DNA from: Planctomycetota bacterium
Lineage (GTDB): Bacteria > Planctomycetota > UBA1135 > GCA-002686595
Length of the DNA stretch: 64,000 bases
Reading direction: 5' to 3'
Assembly (NCBI GenBank): GCA_020638835.1
Contig: JACKHV010000001.1
Location: forward strand, 806,001-870,000
Shown: piece after piece, positions 41,679-49,673 of the stretch
Layout of the letters: every line of letters begins with the position of its first letter
How positions within the stretch are numbered: position 1 is the first letter of the stretch
Program-made: the position numbers and the translations under genes
Notes under the pieces: generated by a model
Told to the model about the DNA's origin: nothing
Database searches by the model: none
Seen by the model: only the letters and a program-made list of their open reading frames with translations

Positions 41679-41924
41679 ATGCGACCCGCACGGATCCTGC
41701 GAAGCCTGCTGCGCCTCGGAGCCCCGCTCCTGGCGCTGGCGCTGCTCGCGCCGACCGGCTTCACCTGAGACAGCTGCAAGGAAGCGGTCGCTTCCGGTAA
41801 CCAAGGCTTCTCGAACGGGCTGAACTACTCGATCCTGCTGATGCTCTCGGTCGTGATCGGCATCTTCGGCACCTTCGCGTTCCTGATCTGGAACTCGTTC
41901 CGCAAGGCCGCGGCGCAGCAGTAG
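41679..41924 (+). CDS. Candidate selenoprotein: small oxidase-associated membrane protein with in-frame TGA (Sec30)
   Basis: 81 codons with one in-frame TGA at codon 30 (41766-41768). Reading TGA as selenocysteine (U) gives a signal or TM helix (10-26, LLRLGAPLLALALLAPTG), then FT-U-DSCKEAVA, a UxxC redox motif on the periplasmic side, and a second TM helix (about 55-72, MLSVVIGIFGTFAFLIW). The 51 codons after TGA keep strong third-position GC (47 of 51); the four exceptions all fall in the first 12 codons, around the hairpin. No start codon exists between the TGA and Met55. From memory, small proteins beside such oxidase genes carry CxxCKEA-like motifs here, so TGA replaces a Cys. It could bind or reduce copper or thiols for CuA assembly. 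Alternative: nonsense mutation. Confidence 0.65.
41780..41795 (+). promoter_or_regulatory. Putative bacterial SECIS hairpin
   Basis: GGAAGC (41780-41785), loop GGTC (41786-41789), GCTTCC (41790-41795): a perfect 6-bp stem that starts 11 nt after the in-frame TGA, with the loop 17 nt after it. E. coli fdhF has the same 11-nt gap and a GGUC apical loop, where G and U contact SelB. The bulged U of fdhF is absent here. Confidence 0.6.
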
Positions 41925-41965
41925 TCGGGCGCGAACCGCGGCGGCGCGCGGTGGTCTGACCTCGT

Positions 41966-43054
41966 GTGGACGCGCCGCGCTCGAGCTCGCTGTTCTTCTG
42001 TCTCGCCGCGGGATGCTTGCTCGGCCTCGGGCTGCTGCTCGTCGGCGTCCCGCTCGGGCGAGAGCACGTTGCGGGTCGCGCGTCCGTGACGGTCGTCGAC
42101 CGCGACACGGGGCTCCACCGGCTCGACGAAGGGCTCTATCCGGTCGACGCGCGGCGCGTGCGCTGGCCGCTCGACGCGCTGCCGGCCGGCGAAGGCGCGT
42201 ACTGGGTGCTGCGGGCGACGGAGCCGCGCGCGGACGCGCCACGCGAGGTGCTGCTGCTCGAGGCGAGCGGCGAGGTCGCGCAGCGCCACGCCGCGCCTGG
42301 TGTCGATCGACTCGCGCGGTGCGCGGGCGGCGGCGTGCAGTGGATCGAGGCCGAGGGTGCCTCGCGCCGCTGGGTGCGCTGGTCGCGCTCCGCGGAGGTC
42401 GAGCTCGTCGGCGCGGCGTGGTGCTGGACCGCGCTCGACGGCGACTTCGCGGGCGACGCCTTAGGAAGCCTGTGGATCCTCGAGGATGGGCGACTCACGC
42501 GCCTCGCAACGCGATGCGGCACCGTAGACGCGCTGCAAGTCCTGTCCGACGGCCTGGGCGCGGTCTTCGAGGGTGGGGGACGTCGAGCCGTGCGCTTCGA
42601 CCGCGCGCTGCGCGAGACGTGGCGAGCTCCGCTCGCGGCGGACGAGTTCGTGATCTGGCTGGAGTGCGGCGCACTCGTCGTCGACGCGGACCGCGCGCGC
42701 CTCGGCTCGCTCTCCCCGAGCGGCCGGCGCGTGCGCGTGCTCGACGATCCCGAGCTGCTCGGCGCGAGCGGCGGGCTCGCCTTCGGTGACGGCGCGTTGA
42801 TCGCGGCACCCGGCGCGCTGCTGCACTACGGCCCCGACCTCGAGCGCCGTCCGGGGCAGGGCGGCTTCCGGCGCCTCGTCGGCGCGCCGCTCTACGCGCG
42901 ATCGACGAGCAGCGCGGCCGCGGCCAGCGTCTTCCCGTCCTTCAGCTTCCCGGCGAGTACTTCGGCGGGGCTCATGCGCAGCACTTCCAACTCCTCGTCG
43001 GCGTCGTGGTCGAGCCCGCCGCCGGGGACGGCCTCGAGGTCTTCGGCGAGGTAG
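41966..43054 (+). CDS. Single-TM protein with WD/PQQ-like repeats, function unknown
   Basis: 362 aa from a GTG at 41966. One N-terminal TM helix (LFFCLAAGCLLGLGLLLVGV), then a periplasmic domain with repeated beta-type segments (GSLWILEDGRLTRLAT, LSDGLGAVFEGGGRRAVRFD) resembling a beta-propeller. The last about 50 residues are Ser-rich and lie antisense to the NUDIX gene: the two convergent genes overlap by 163 bp. That tail looks like read-on after a lost or frameshifted stop near 42890. No functional motif recognised. Confidence 0.6.
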   Translation: MDAPRSSSLFFCLAAGCLLGLGLLLVGVPLGREHVAGRASVTVVDRDTGLHRLDEGLYPVDARRVRWPLDALPAGEGAYWVLRATEPRADAPREVLLLEASGEVAQRHAAPGVDRLARCAGGGVQWIEAEGASRRWVRWSRSAEVELVGAAWCWTALDGDFAGDALGSLWILEDGRLTRLATRCGTVDALQVLSDGLGAVFEGGGRRAVRFDRALRETWRAPLAADEFVIWLECGALVVDADRARLGSLSPSGRRVRVLDDPELLGASGGLAFGDGALIAAPGALLHYGPDLERRPGQGGFRRLVGAPLYARSTSSAAAASVFPSFSFPASTSAGLMRSTSNSSSASWSSPPPGTASRSSAR

Positions 43055-43425
43055 AGCTGGATGCGCTCCGAGCAGAAGCCGGGCGCCGGATAGATCTCGC
43101 GCAGGTGCGACCAGCGCGCGGCGCGGTGGCCCGTCTCCTCCTCGAGCTCGCGCTGCGCGGAGACCAGTGGATCCTCGCCTTCTTCGCGCCGCCCCGCCGG
43201 CAGCTCGACGATCCAGTCGCCGAGCGCGTGCCGGTACTGGCGGACGAGCAGCAGCCGTCCCTCGTCGTCGAGCGCGGCGATCGCGACGGCGCCGGGGTGG
43301 TCCACGACGTCGATGTCCTGCCGCAGTCCCGAGGGCAGACGCACCGATTCTTTCAGGAGCCGGAAGATCCGGCCCTCGTGCAGGACCTCGCTCGAGAGCA
43401 GTTCGATGTCGGGGTGGCGGTGCAT
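42892..43425 (-). CDS. NUDIX hydrolase, ADP-ribose pyrophosphatase-like
   Basis: 177 aa from the ATG at 43425. Complete Nudix box GRREEGEDPLVSAQRELEEE then TG (G-x5-E-x7-R-E-x2-E-E-x-G), followed by LREIYPAPGFCSERIQLYLAEDLE, the pattern of NudF/ADP-ribose pyrophosphatases. It hydrolyses ADP-ribose or related nucleoside diphosphate sugars in the cytoplasm. Upstream residues in the same frame (from 43521) are not conserved-looking, so the later start was preferred. Its 3' end overlaps the convergent gene. Confidence 0.9.
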   Translation of the reverse strand: MHRHPDIELLSSEVLHEGRIFRLLKESVRLPSGLRQDIDVVDHPGAVAIAALDDEGRLLLVRQYRHALGDWIVELPAGRREEGEDPLVSAQRELEEETGHRAARWSHLREIYPAPGFCSERIQLYLAEDLEAVPGGGLDHDADEELEVLRMSPAEVLAGKLKDGKTLAAAALLVDRA

Positions 43426-43542
43426 GGGACCCCGCCGCGCCGGCGAGGCGTGGATTCGTACCGCTTCGGACGTCAGCATGCCAGGGTCAGTCCGCGGCGA
43501 TTCGGCCCGGACGCTTCGCATTCACCCCATCTGCACCATCCG

Positions 43543-43821
43543 ATGAAGCAACTCCTCATCGCGGGCCTCTGCGCCGCCGGACTGTTCACCAGCTGCCTCG
43601 GCCCCAACCGCGCGCACGACAGCATCACCAACTGGAACGCGAACCTCTCCGAACAACACTGGGTCGGTGAAGTCGTGTTCATCGGCTTCCACATCATCCC
43701 CGTCTACCAATTCGCCTATCTCGGCGACATCGTGATCTTCAACACGATGGGCTACTGGGGCGAGAACCCGCTCAAGGATCCGGGCGCCTTCCCCGAGGAC
43801 TTCCACTCGAAGAAGGACTGA
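43543..43821 (+). CDS. Small DUF3332-like lipoprotein
   Basis: 92 aa. Lipobox GLFTSCLG (Cys18), then SITNWNANLSEQHWVGEVVF, IPVYQFAYLGDIVIFNTMGYWGENPL. This N-x-W-N ... D-x-x-I-F-N pattern is that of DUF3332 proteins, small envelope proteins of unknown role. Runs into a strong terminator hairpin 25 nt after its stop. Confidence 0.78.
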   Translation: MKQLLIAGLCAAGLFTSCLGPNRAHDSITNWNANLSEQHWVGEVVFIGFHIIPVYQFAYLGDIVIFNTMGYWGENPLKDPGAFPEDFHSKKD

Positions 43822-43845
43822 GCGACTCGCTGCTCACGAACTGCA

Positions 43846-43880
43846 GCAGCGCCGCGCGGCTCGATGCCGCGCGGCGCTGC
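43846..43880. terminator. Strong bidirectional terminator hairpin
   Basis: GCAGCGCCGCGCGG (43846-43859) and CCGCGCGGCGCTGC (43867-43880) form a perfect 14-bp stem with a 7-nt loop between convergent genes. Downstream bases are GCGTTCGG, without a T-run. Confidence 0.75.
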
Positions 43881-43936
43881 GCGTTCGGTGGGGGACGACG
43901 AACGCGGGCCGCGACAGCCCGCCTCGCCTCGAGCGC

Positions 43937-44230
43937 TCAGCGCTCGCTGTCCTGGGGCTGCGTCTGGCGCGAGCCCGCCGGCGCCTCGCGCGCGGCGCGG
44001 TCGAGACCGGCGAGGAAGGCGACGCAGGAGTTCGCCAGGTCGTGGCGGTTGTGGTCGACCGCGAGCTGCGCGAACTTGTTCAGGGCGCGCTTCACCTTGG
44101 GCAGTTCCTTGAGGACCGCGGAGTCCTTGCGCTTCTTGCTCTCCATCCGGTCGCGGATCACGCGGATCTTGTCTTCGAGCTCGGAGATCCGTTCTTGTTC
44201 GGTACGGCGGGTGTACTTGCGCTTGGTCAT
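43937..44230 (-). CDS. Small basic coiled-coil protein, function unknown
   Basis: 97 aa. KRKYTRRTEQERISELEDKI and RMESKKRKDSAVLKELPKV form a charged coiled coil, followed by a helical NKFAQLAVDHNRHDLANSCV and a polar tail. No known motif. The codon bias of the helical part and the terminator beyond its stop support a real gene. It could be a nucleoid- or ribosome-associated factor, but nothing shows this. Confidence 0.6.
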   Translation of the reverse strand: MTKRKYTRRTEQERISELEDKIRVIRDRMESKKRKDSAVLKELPKVKRALNKFAQLAVDHNRHDLANSCVAFLAGLDRAAREAPAGSRQTQPQDSER

Positions 44231-44747
44231 GGAGGTCGGGGGGCTCGCTCGGGCAGCTGTGGAGCCGGAGCGCGGGTTCGGGGGTCTTGCGGACGGACCG
44301 CGGGTGGGGTCGGAGCCGCGCGCGTCGCCGCGCGTGGAACGGAGCTCGGGGGACGAGTCGAAACCTCGAACAGGTCGTGCCCCGGCTCAATGAACGATTG
44401 CAGGAACGCGACAGCTTTGTTCCCAGGACACCGAAGTGGCGCTCGGAAACGAATCTCGAGGCGCGGGAGAGCGACTCGCGACGATTGCGCCGCGGCCGTT
44501 CGTGCCCGCCGGAAGACGTCCCTTCAGGACTTCTAGACCGAACATTGAACTCTCGGTTCGCGGCCCGCGCCACCCTTTCCTGCGCGCGGACCCCTTTCGG
44601 CACGCCGCGCCGGCCGTGGAACGGCCCTCGGCTGGTCGAATCCGGGGCGCCGTGATATCCTCTCCGGCTTCCTCCGGACCGCTCCGAAGCCCCGCGGCAC
44701 CCCGCCGCCGGTCCCCGGTCCCCGCCGCGCCCCCGCCCGAGCCTGAC
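44231..44747. other. Divergent intergenic region upstream of hpt
   Basis: 517 bp between a minus-strand coiled-coil gene and hpt. It is less GC-biased around 44365-44560 than its surroundings and no convincing reading frame runs through it. A TATCCT box at 44656-44661 may be the -10 for hpt with a leader of about 80 nt. I saw no RNA gene or repeat. Confidence 0.5.
44656..44661 (+). promoter_or_regulatory. Candidate -10 box TATCCT for hpt
   Basis: TATCCT in the context GTGATATCCT, about 86 nt before the GTG start of hpt. Confidence 0.35.
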
Positions 44748-45299
44748 GTGCACGACGACATCGAGAAAGTGCTCCTCGACGAGCAGCAGATCATCGCCGG
44801 GATCGACAAGGTCGCCAAGCAGGTGACCGAGGCCTACCGCGGCACCGAGTTCACCGTGGTCTCGGTCCTGAAGGGGTCCTGCGTCTTCGCTTCCGACCTG
44901 ATCCGGCGCATGCCGATCCCGCTCGAGCTGGCCTTCGTGTCGGCCTCGAGCTACGGCGACGGCACGACCTCCGGCCAGCTCGACCTCAACTTCTTCCCGG
45001 CGGAAGGCGAGATCCGCGGCAAGCGCCTCTTGCTGGTGGACGACATCCTCGACACGGGCAAGACGCTCTCGCGCCTCAAGGGCGAGTTGATGAAGCGCGG
45101 CGCCGCCGAGGTGCGGAGCTGCGTGTTCCTCGACAAACCGGCGCGACGCGCTGTCGAGTACGACGCCGACTTCCGCGCGTTCGAGGTGGAGGACCTCTTC
45201 GTCGTGGGCTACGGCCTCGACTTCGCGGGACGCTACCGCAACCTCCCGTACGTGGGCTCCCTCAAGAAGGAAGCCTACGCCGGGCTCGTCGACGGCTGA
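44748..45299 (+). CDS. hpt: Hypoxanthine phosphoribosyltransferase
   Basis: 183 aa from a GTG at 44748, the first start next to the conserved DDIEKVLLDEQQI. Motifs: VVSVLKGSCVFASDLIRRM (PPi loop), the flexible loop SSYGDGTTSGQ, the PRPP motif LLLVDDILDTGKTL (95-108), KPARRAVEYDADF and LDFAGRYRNLPYVG. It salvages hypoxanthine or guanine with PRPP. It lies a few kb from mtnP, another purine salvage gene, with two pseudouridine synthases between. Confidence 0.95.
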   Translation: MHDDIEKVLLDEQQIIAGIDKVAKQVTEAYRGTEFTVVSVLKGSCVFASDLIRRMPIPLELAFVSASSYGDGTTSGQLDLNFFPAEGEIRGKRLLLVDDILDTGKTLSRLKGELMKRGAAEVRSCVFLDKPARRAVEYDADFRAFEVEDLFVVGYGLDFAGRYRNLPYVGSLKKEAYAGLVDG

Positions 45300-45351
45300 G
45301 CGTCCCGAGCTCCTGAGACCGACGGCCGGCCAGGCGCCGGTCGCACGTGCC

Positions 45352-46371
45352 GTGCAGCAACACCTTCTCGTCCCCTCCGAGCGCAGCGGGATCGAACTCG
45401 ACGAGTTCTTGAGCCTGCAGTACCCGCTCCTGAACAAGGGCTTCCTGCGCCGTCAGGTCCGGGAGGGGAGTGTGCTCGTGGACGGCCAGCCCGGCCGCGT
45501 CTCGCAGCGCTTGAAGATCGACCAGGTGATCTCGATCGGCTTCGACGTCGAGGACGCGCCGCCCGCGCCCGCGCCGCCGCCGAAGACGCTGACGGTGCTG
45601 CACGAGGACGACGCCGTGATGGTCGTCGACAAGCCTGACGGCGTGGCGGTCGAACCGGAGCGTTGGGCGCGCGAGGCCGGTTGCGTCTCCGGCGCGTTGC
45701 TGCAGCTGGCGCTCGAGCGCTCGGGTTCGGACGGCAAGGCTCCGCTCGAGTTCCGTCCGCGCCTCGTGCACCGCATCGACAAGGACACGACGGGCTGCTT
45801 GCTCGTCGCGAAGACCATCGAGGCCGAGCGCGCGCTGCGCGAAGCCTTCGGCGACGGTCGCGTGCAGAAGAGCTACCTCGCGCTCGTCGAAGGCGAGCAC
45901 CCGCTCGCGGACGGCGAGGAACAACTGCTCGACTGGCAGATCGCCGCCGACCGCAAGAAGTCCGGCAAGATGCGCGTCAGCGAGTCCGGCGGGAAACCGT
46001 CGCGCACCGTGATCCGCGTCGAGCGCCGCTTCCAGGGCTACACCTTGATGCGCGCCGCGCCGCTCACCGGACGCACGCACCAGATCCGCGTGCACCTCGC
46101 CGCCGCCGGCTTCCCGCTCGTCGTCGACCCGCTCTACGGACGTCGTACGGCGATCGCGCTCTCCGAGTTCAAGCGCGGCTACCGGCCGAAGCGCGGACGC
46201 GAAGAGCTGCCGCTGATGAACCGCCTCACCCTGCACGCGCACACCTTGCGCTTCCCCGATCTCGCCCCCGGCGCGCCCGAAGGCGCAGTCCGCGAAGTCG
46301 TCTCCGACCTGCCGAAGGACTTCGAGCGGCTGCTCACGCAGCTGGCGAAGGTCCGACCCTTCCGACGATGA
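45352..46371 (+). CDS. RluA-family pseudouridine synthase with S4 domain
   Basis: 339 aa from a GTG at 45352. N-terminal S4 RNA-binding region (LDEFLSLQYPLLNKGFLRRQ, VLVDGQPGRVSQRL), then the RluA catalytic core with HRIDKDTTGCLLVAKT (catalytic D143), QKSYLALVEGE and PLTGRTHQIRVHLAAAGFPL. It converts uridine to pseudouridine in rRNA or tRNA; the target site cannot be told. Its stop overlaps the truD start (ATGA), so the two pseudouridine synthases are coupled. Confidence 0.93.
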   Translation: MQQHLLVPSERSGIELDEFLSLQYPLLNKGFLRRQVREGSVLVDGQPGRVSQRLKIDQVISIGFDVEDAPPAPAPPPKTLTVLHEDDAVMVVDKPDGVAVEPERWAREAGCVSGALLQLALERSGSDGKAPLEFRPRLVHRIDKDTTGCLLVAKTIEAERALREAFGDGRVQKSYLALVEGEHPLADGEEQLLDWQIAADRKKSGKMRVSESGGKPSRTVIRVERRFQGYTLMRAAPLTGRTHQIRVHLAAAGFPLVVDPLYGRRTAIALSEFKRGYRPKRGREELPLMNRLTLHAHTLRFPDLAPGAPEGAVREVVSDLPKDFERLLTQLAKVRPFRR

Positions 46372-48662
46372 AACTCAAGACCCGCCCCAACGACTTCCGC
46401 GTGGACGAGATCCTCGCCGACGGCTACTTGCAGCCGAACGGCGAACACACCGTGTTCCACGTCACCAAGAAGAAGCTCACTTCGCTGCAAGCCGCCGAAG
46501 TCCTCGCGCGCGAGCTGGGGCTCGAGCCCGCCGACGTGTCGATGGCCGGGCTCAAGGACCGCCAAGGCGTGACGACGCAGTACATGAGCGTGCCCGGCAA
46601 GAAGTCGCTCAAGTTCAACGATCCCGACCTGAAGTTCGAGCGCATCGGTTACGCGAACGAGCCCTACGCGTCGGAACACAGCCTCGGGAACGCCTTCCGC
46701 ATCCGCCTGCGCGACCTCGACTCGCGCGACCTGGGACGCTTGCGCGAGAACCTCGAGTCGGTGAAGCGCGATGGAGCGCCGAACTACTTCGACGACCAAC
46801 GCTTCGGCAACCTGCGCCACGGACAGGGTTGGATCGCGAAGGACCTGATGCTCGGGCGCGCGGAACAGGCGCTCGAGGCCTTCGTCGCCGCGCCCTCGAC
46901 CTTCGACGACGCGCGCACCGGCGGCTTCAAGGCGGCGCTGCGCAAGCACTGGGGCGACTGGCAGGAGTGCCGCGAGATCGCGATCAAGTTCCACCAGCAC
47001 CAGTCGCTCTTCGCGCACTTGAAGCGCGACCCGCAGGACTTCACCGGCGCCTTCCACCGCCTGTCGACGCGCCTGCGCCTGATCCACCTGTTCGCGTGGC
47101 AGTCGCACGTCTGGAACCGCGCCGTCGCGCTCTATCTCGCCGAGATGGCGGGCGAGGGCGGCGCGTGCGTCTCGAACGCGATCGAGGGCGCGCTCGTCTT
47201 CCCACACCGCCTCGCGGACGACGTGCGCGAGATCCCGCTGCCCGGCGAACGACTCGACAACATCGAGGATCCCGCGGTGCGCTCGTTGTTCGAACGCGTG
47301 CTGCAGCACGAGGGCATGACGGTCGACCAGTTCGCGATCGACGGCGTGCCCGGCTTCCTGCTCAAGGGCGAGCCGCGCGAGCTGTTCGTCAAGCCGGAGG
47401 AGCTCGAGCTCGAGATGCCCGACGACGTCGACTCGCGCCGTGGGCGTGCGGTGGCGGACCTCGCCTTCCGCCTGCCGCGCGGGGCCTACGCGACGCTCGT
47501 GATTCGCGCGCTGCTCGCGCAACCGGTGCGCGGCGTCGTCGATCCGTGGCGTCAGGGCGCGCTCTCCGCCTACGACGGCGCGCCGACGCGCGACGATCGA
47601 CACGGCCGCAACCAGGGCGCGCCCGGCGGGCGCCGCGACGACCAGCGCGGCGGACGACCGGGGCGTCAGTACAGCGGACGCAGCGAAGCGCGCGGCGGCT
47701 ACGGCTCGGGTTCCAAGGGCGGCGGCCGCGGGCGCGCGAGCGGTCCGTGGCGCGGCGACGGCCGGCGCGACGGAGGCGGACGCGGACGCTACGACGCGGC
47801 CGCCTCGAGCGACTACCGCGGTCGCGAGGAGCGCGGCGGACGCGAGCAGGGCGGCTACCGCGAGCGCGAGGAGCGCGGAGGCTTCGTCGGCGGACACGGC
47901 GGACACGGTGGCTACCGCGGCCGCGACGAACGCGGCGCCGGTCAGGGCGGCTACGGTCGCGACGACCGCCGCGAGCGCCGGGACTTCCGCGGGCGCGACG
48001 ACCGCGGCGGCTACCAGCAGCGCGAGCGCGACGACCGCGGCGGATACCAGCAGCGCGGGCGCGAGGGAGCGGGCGGCTACCAGCAGCGCGGACGCGACGA
48101 CCAGCCGCGCGACGCGGCGCGGCCAGCTTCCAGCGACGCGAGCGACGAGCGGGGCGGCCGCGGCGGCTACCGCGGACGCGAGGACCGGGACGACCGCGGC
48201 GGGCGCGACTCGGGCGTCGGCTACCGCGGGCGCTCCGAGCGCTCCTCCGGCGGCTACGGCGGCCAGGGCGGCGGCTATGGCGGACCGCGCCGCGAAGGCG
48301 GACAGGGCGGCGGCTACGGCGGAGCGCGCCGCGAAGGCGGCCAGGGCGGCGGCTACGGCGGAGCGCGCCGCGAAGGCGGCCAGGGCGGCGGATACGGCGG
48401 AGCGCGCCGCGAAGGCGGCCAGGGCGGCGGATACCGCGGGCGGCGCGAGGGCGGCGGAGGTCGCTCCTCCAGCGGCTTCGGCGGCGGCCGCTACCAGGGG
48501 CGCGACGAGCGCGGAGCCCGCGGGGACGCGCGCGGGAATCGCGGCTGGCGCCACGAAGAACCGGGCAAGTTCAAGCGCTACGTCGCCGAAGACGACCGAC
48601 GTCGTGCCCGCGGCGAGCGTCCGCGCCTCGACCGCGATCGCTCCGAGCGACAGGACGACTGA
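46368..48662 (+). CDS. truD: TruD tRNA pseudouridine-13 synthase with 360-residue RGG tail
   Basis: 764 aa, about twice the usual 350-400. Residues 1-404 are a full TruD: AGLKDRQGVTTQ with catalytic D64, NYFDDQRFGN, RLRLIHLFAWQSHVWNRAVA, and the TruD-specific insertion domain. From 405 to the end the protein is a basic, Gly/Arg-rich tail with RGG, RGR, GGYRGR and YQQRGR motifs. Near the end are four tandem 13-residue units (QGGGYGGARREGG type) encoded at 48264-48419 and a fifth degenerate copy. Tails like this occur on DEAD-box helicases and Rho in some bacteria, where they bind RNA or promote condensates. Here it may tether the enzyme to RNA. Confidence 0.93.
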   Translation: MKLKTRPNDFRVDEILADGYLQPNGEHTVFHVTKKKLTSLQAAEVLARELGLEPADVSMAGLKDRQGVTTQYMSVPGKKSLKFNDPDLKFERIGYANEPYASEHSLGNAFRIRLRDLDSRDLGRLRENLESVKRDGAPNYFDDQRFGNLRHGQGWIAKDLMLGRAEQALEAFVAAPSTFDDARTGGFKAALRKHWGDWQECREIAIKFHQHQSLFAHLKRDPQDFTGAFHRLSTRLRLIHLFAWQSHVWNRAVALYLAEMAGEGGACVSNAIEGALVFPHRLADDVREIPLPGERLDNIEDPAVRSLFERVLQHEGMTVDQFAIDGVPGFLLKGEPRELFVKPEELELEMPDDVDSRRGRAVADLAFRLPRGAYATLVIRALLAQPVRGVVDPWRQGALSAYDGAPTRDDRHGRNQGAPGGRRDDQRGGRPGRQYSGRSEARGGYGSGSKGGGRGRASGPWRGDGRRDGGGRGRYDAAASSDYRGREERGGREQGGYREREERGGFVGGHGGHGGYRGRDERGAGQGGYGRDDRRERRDFRGRDDRGGYQQRERDDRGGYQQRGREGAGGYQQRGRDDQPRDAARPASSDASDERGGRGGYRGREDRDDRGGRDSGVGYRGRSERSSGGYGGQGGGYGGPRREGGQGGGYGGARREGGQGGGYGGARREGGQGGGYGGARREGGQGGGYRGRREGGGGRSSSGFGGGRYQGRDERGARGDARGNRGWRHEEPGKFKRYVAEDDRRRARGERPRLDRDRSERQDD
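48264..48458 (+). repeat. 39-bp tandem repeat array inside truD
   Basis: Four nearly identical 39-bp units (48264-48302, 48303-48341, 48342-48380, 48381-48419) and a fifth diverged unit. In frame, so copy number can change without frameshift. Confidence 0.9.
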
Positions 48663-48772
48663 GCCCCTTCTCGAACGGCGCGGCTCCCTCATCGGGGGCC
48701 GCGTGACTCTTCCTCGCGCCGAGCCGGCGCCCCACGAGCCGCGCGCGAGCGCACGAGCGACCAGCAGCAGAC

Positions 48773-49642
48773 ATGAGCAACGGACACGTAGTCGGAGTGA
48801 TCGGTGGATCGGGCCTGTACGACATGGAAGGCCTCGAGGACGTTCGTGAGGTCAGCCTCTCGACGCCCTTCGGCGCTCCCTCGGACGCGTACGTCACCGG
48901 CGTGCTCGACGGCGTCTCGATGGTCTTCCTCCCGCGCCACGGTCGCGGTCACCGCTACAACCCGAGCGAGATCAACTTCCGCGCGAACCTGTGGGGGATG
49001 AAGAAGCTCGGCGTCGGCCGCATCCTCTCCGTGTCCGCCGTCGGCTCGATGCGCGAGGACATCGAACCCGGTCACTTCGTGCTGATCGACCAGTTCATCG
49101 ACCGCACGCGCCACCGCGCCGACACCTTCTTCGAGGACGGCTGCGTGGCGCACGTGATGTTCGCCGATCCGATCTGCGAGGAGCTGCGGCAGATCCTGCT
49201 GAAGGCCGCGAGCAGCATCGGCGTCCGCGTCCACGACGGCGGCACCTACGTGAACATGGAAGGTCCGCAGTTCTCGACGCGCGCCGAGTCGAAGCTCTAC
49301 CGCACGTGGGGCGTCGACGTGATCGGCATGACCAACCTGCAGGAAGCGCGGCTCGCGCGCGAGGCGGAGATCAGCTACGCGACGATCGCGATGGCGACCG
49401 ACTACGACTGCTGGCACGACAGCCACGACGACGTCTCCGTCGAAGCCGTGATCCAGATCATGCACAAGAACGTGGAGGGCGCGAAGCGCCTGATCCGCGC
49501 CGCGGCGCCCCAGGCGGCCGCGCTGGAGCGCACCTCTTGCGACGACGCCCTGCGCAATGCGATCATGACCGCGCCGGATCGGATCTCGCCGGAGGCGCGG
49601 ACTCGGCTGGCGTTGTTCCTCGACAAGTACCTCCAGGACTAG
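48773..49642 (+). CDS. mtnP: S-methyl-5'-thioadenosine phosphorylase
   Basis: 289 aa. IGGSGLYDMEGLEDV (phosphate site), FLPRHGRGHRYNPSEINFRANLWGMK, VSAVGSMREDIEPGHFVLIDQFIDRT, TYVNMEGPQFSTRAES and GMTNLQEARLAREAEISYATIAMATDYDCW are the MTAP/PNP family-2 signatures, with the TDYDCW of MTA-type enzymes. It splits methylthioadenosine into adenine and methylthioribose-1-phosphate in methionine salvage. MTA versus inosine preference is not certain. Follows truD after 110 nt. Confidence 0.93.
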   Translation: MSNGHVVGVIGGSGLYDMEGLEDVREVSLSTPFGAPSDAYVTGVLDGVSMVFLPRHGRGHRYNPSEINFRANLWGMKKLGVGRILSVSAVGSMREDIEPGHFVLIDQFIDRTRHRADTFFEDGCVAHVMFADPICEELRQILLKAASSIGVRVHDGGTYVNMEGPQFSTRAESKLYRTWGVDVIGMTNLQEARLAREAEISYATIAMATDYDCWHDSHDDVSVEAVIQIMHKNVEGAKRLIRAAAPQAAALERTSCDDALRNAIMTAPDRISPEARTRLALFLDKYLQD

Positions 49643-49673
49643 ACGCGTCCCGCGAACGCGGGGCAGGCTCGAG

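Noticed and set aside
41679..41768. Reading the gene after SCO as a 29-residue peptide ending at TGA
   Set aside because: The strong coding bias and TM helix continue in the same frame after the TGA, with a SECIS-like hairpin, so a short peptide explains less.
43006..43425. Plus-strand open frame through the NUDIX gene as an N-terminal extension of the DUF3332-like lipoprotein
   Set aside because: The extension is antisense to a complete Nudix box; the lipoprotein has its own signal peptide starting at 43543.
44231..44747. Possible small RNA or riboswitch upstream of hpt (purine-type)
   Set aside because: I looked for a purine riboswitch-like three-way junction and conserved loops and saw none.
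48264..48458. 39-bp tandem units that could suggest a CRISPR array
   Set aside because: There are no spacers between units; they are in-frame coding repeats of the TruD tail.
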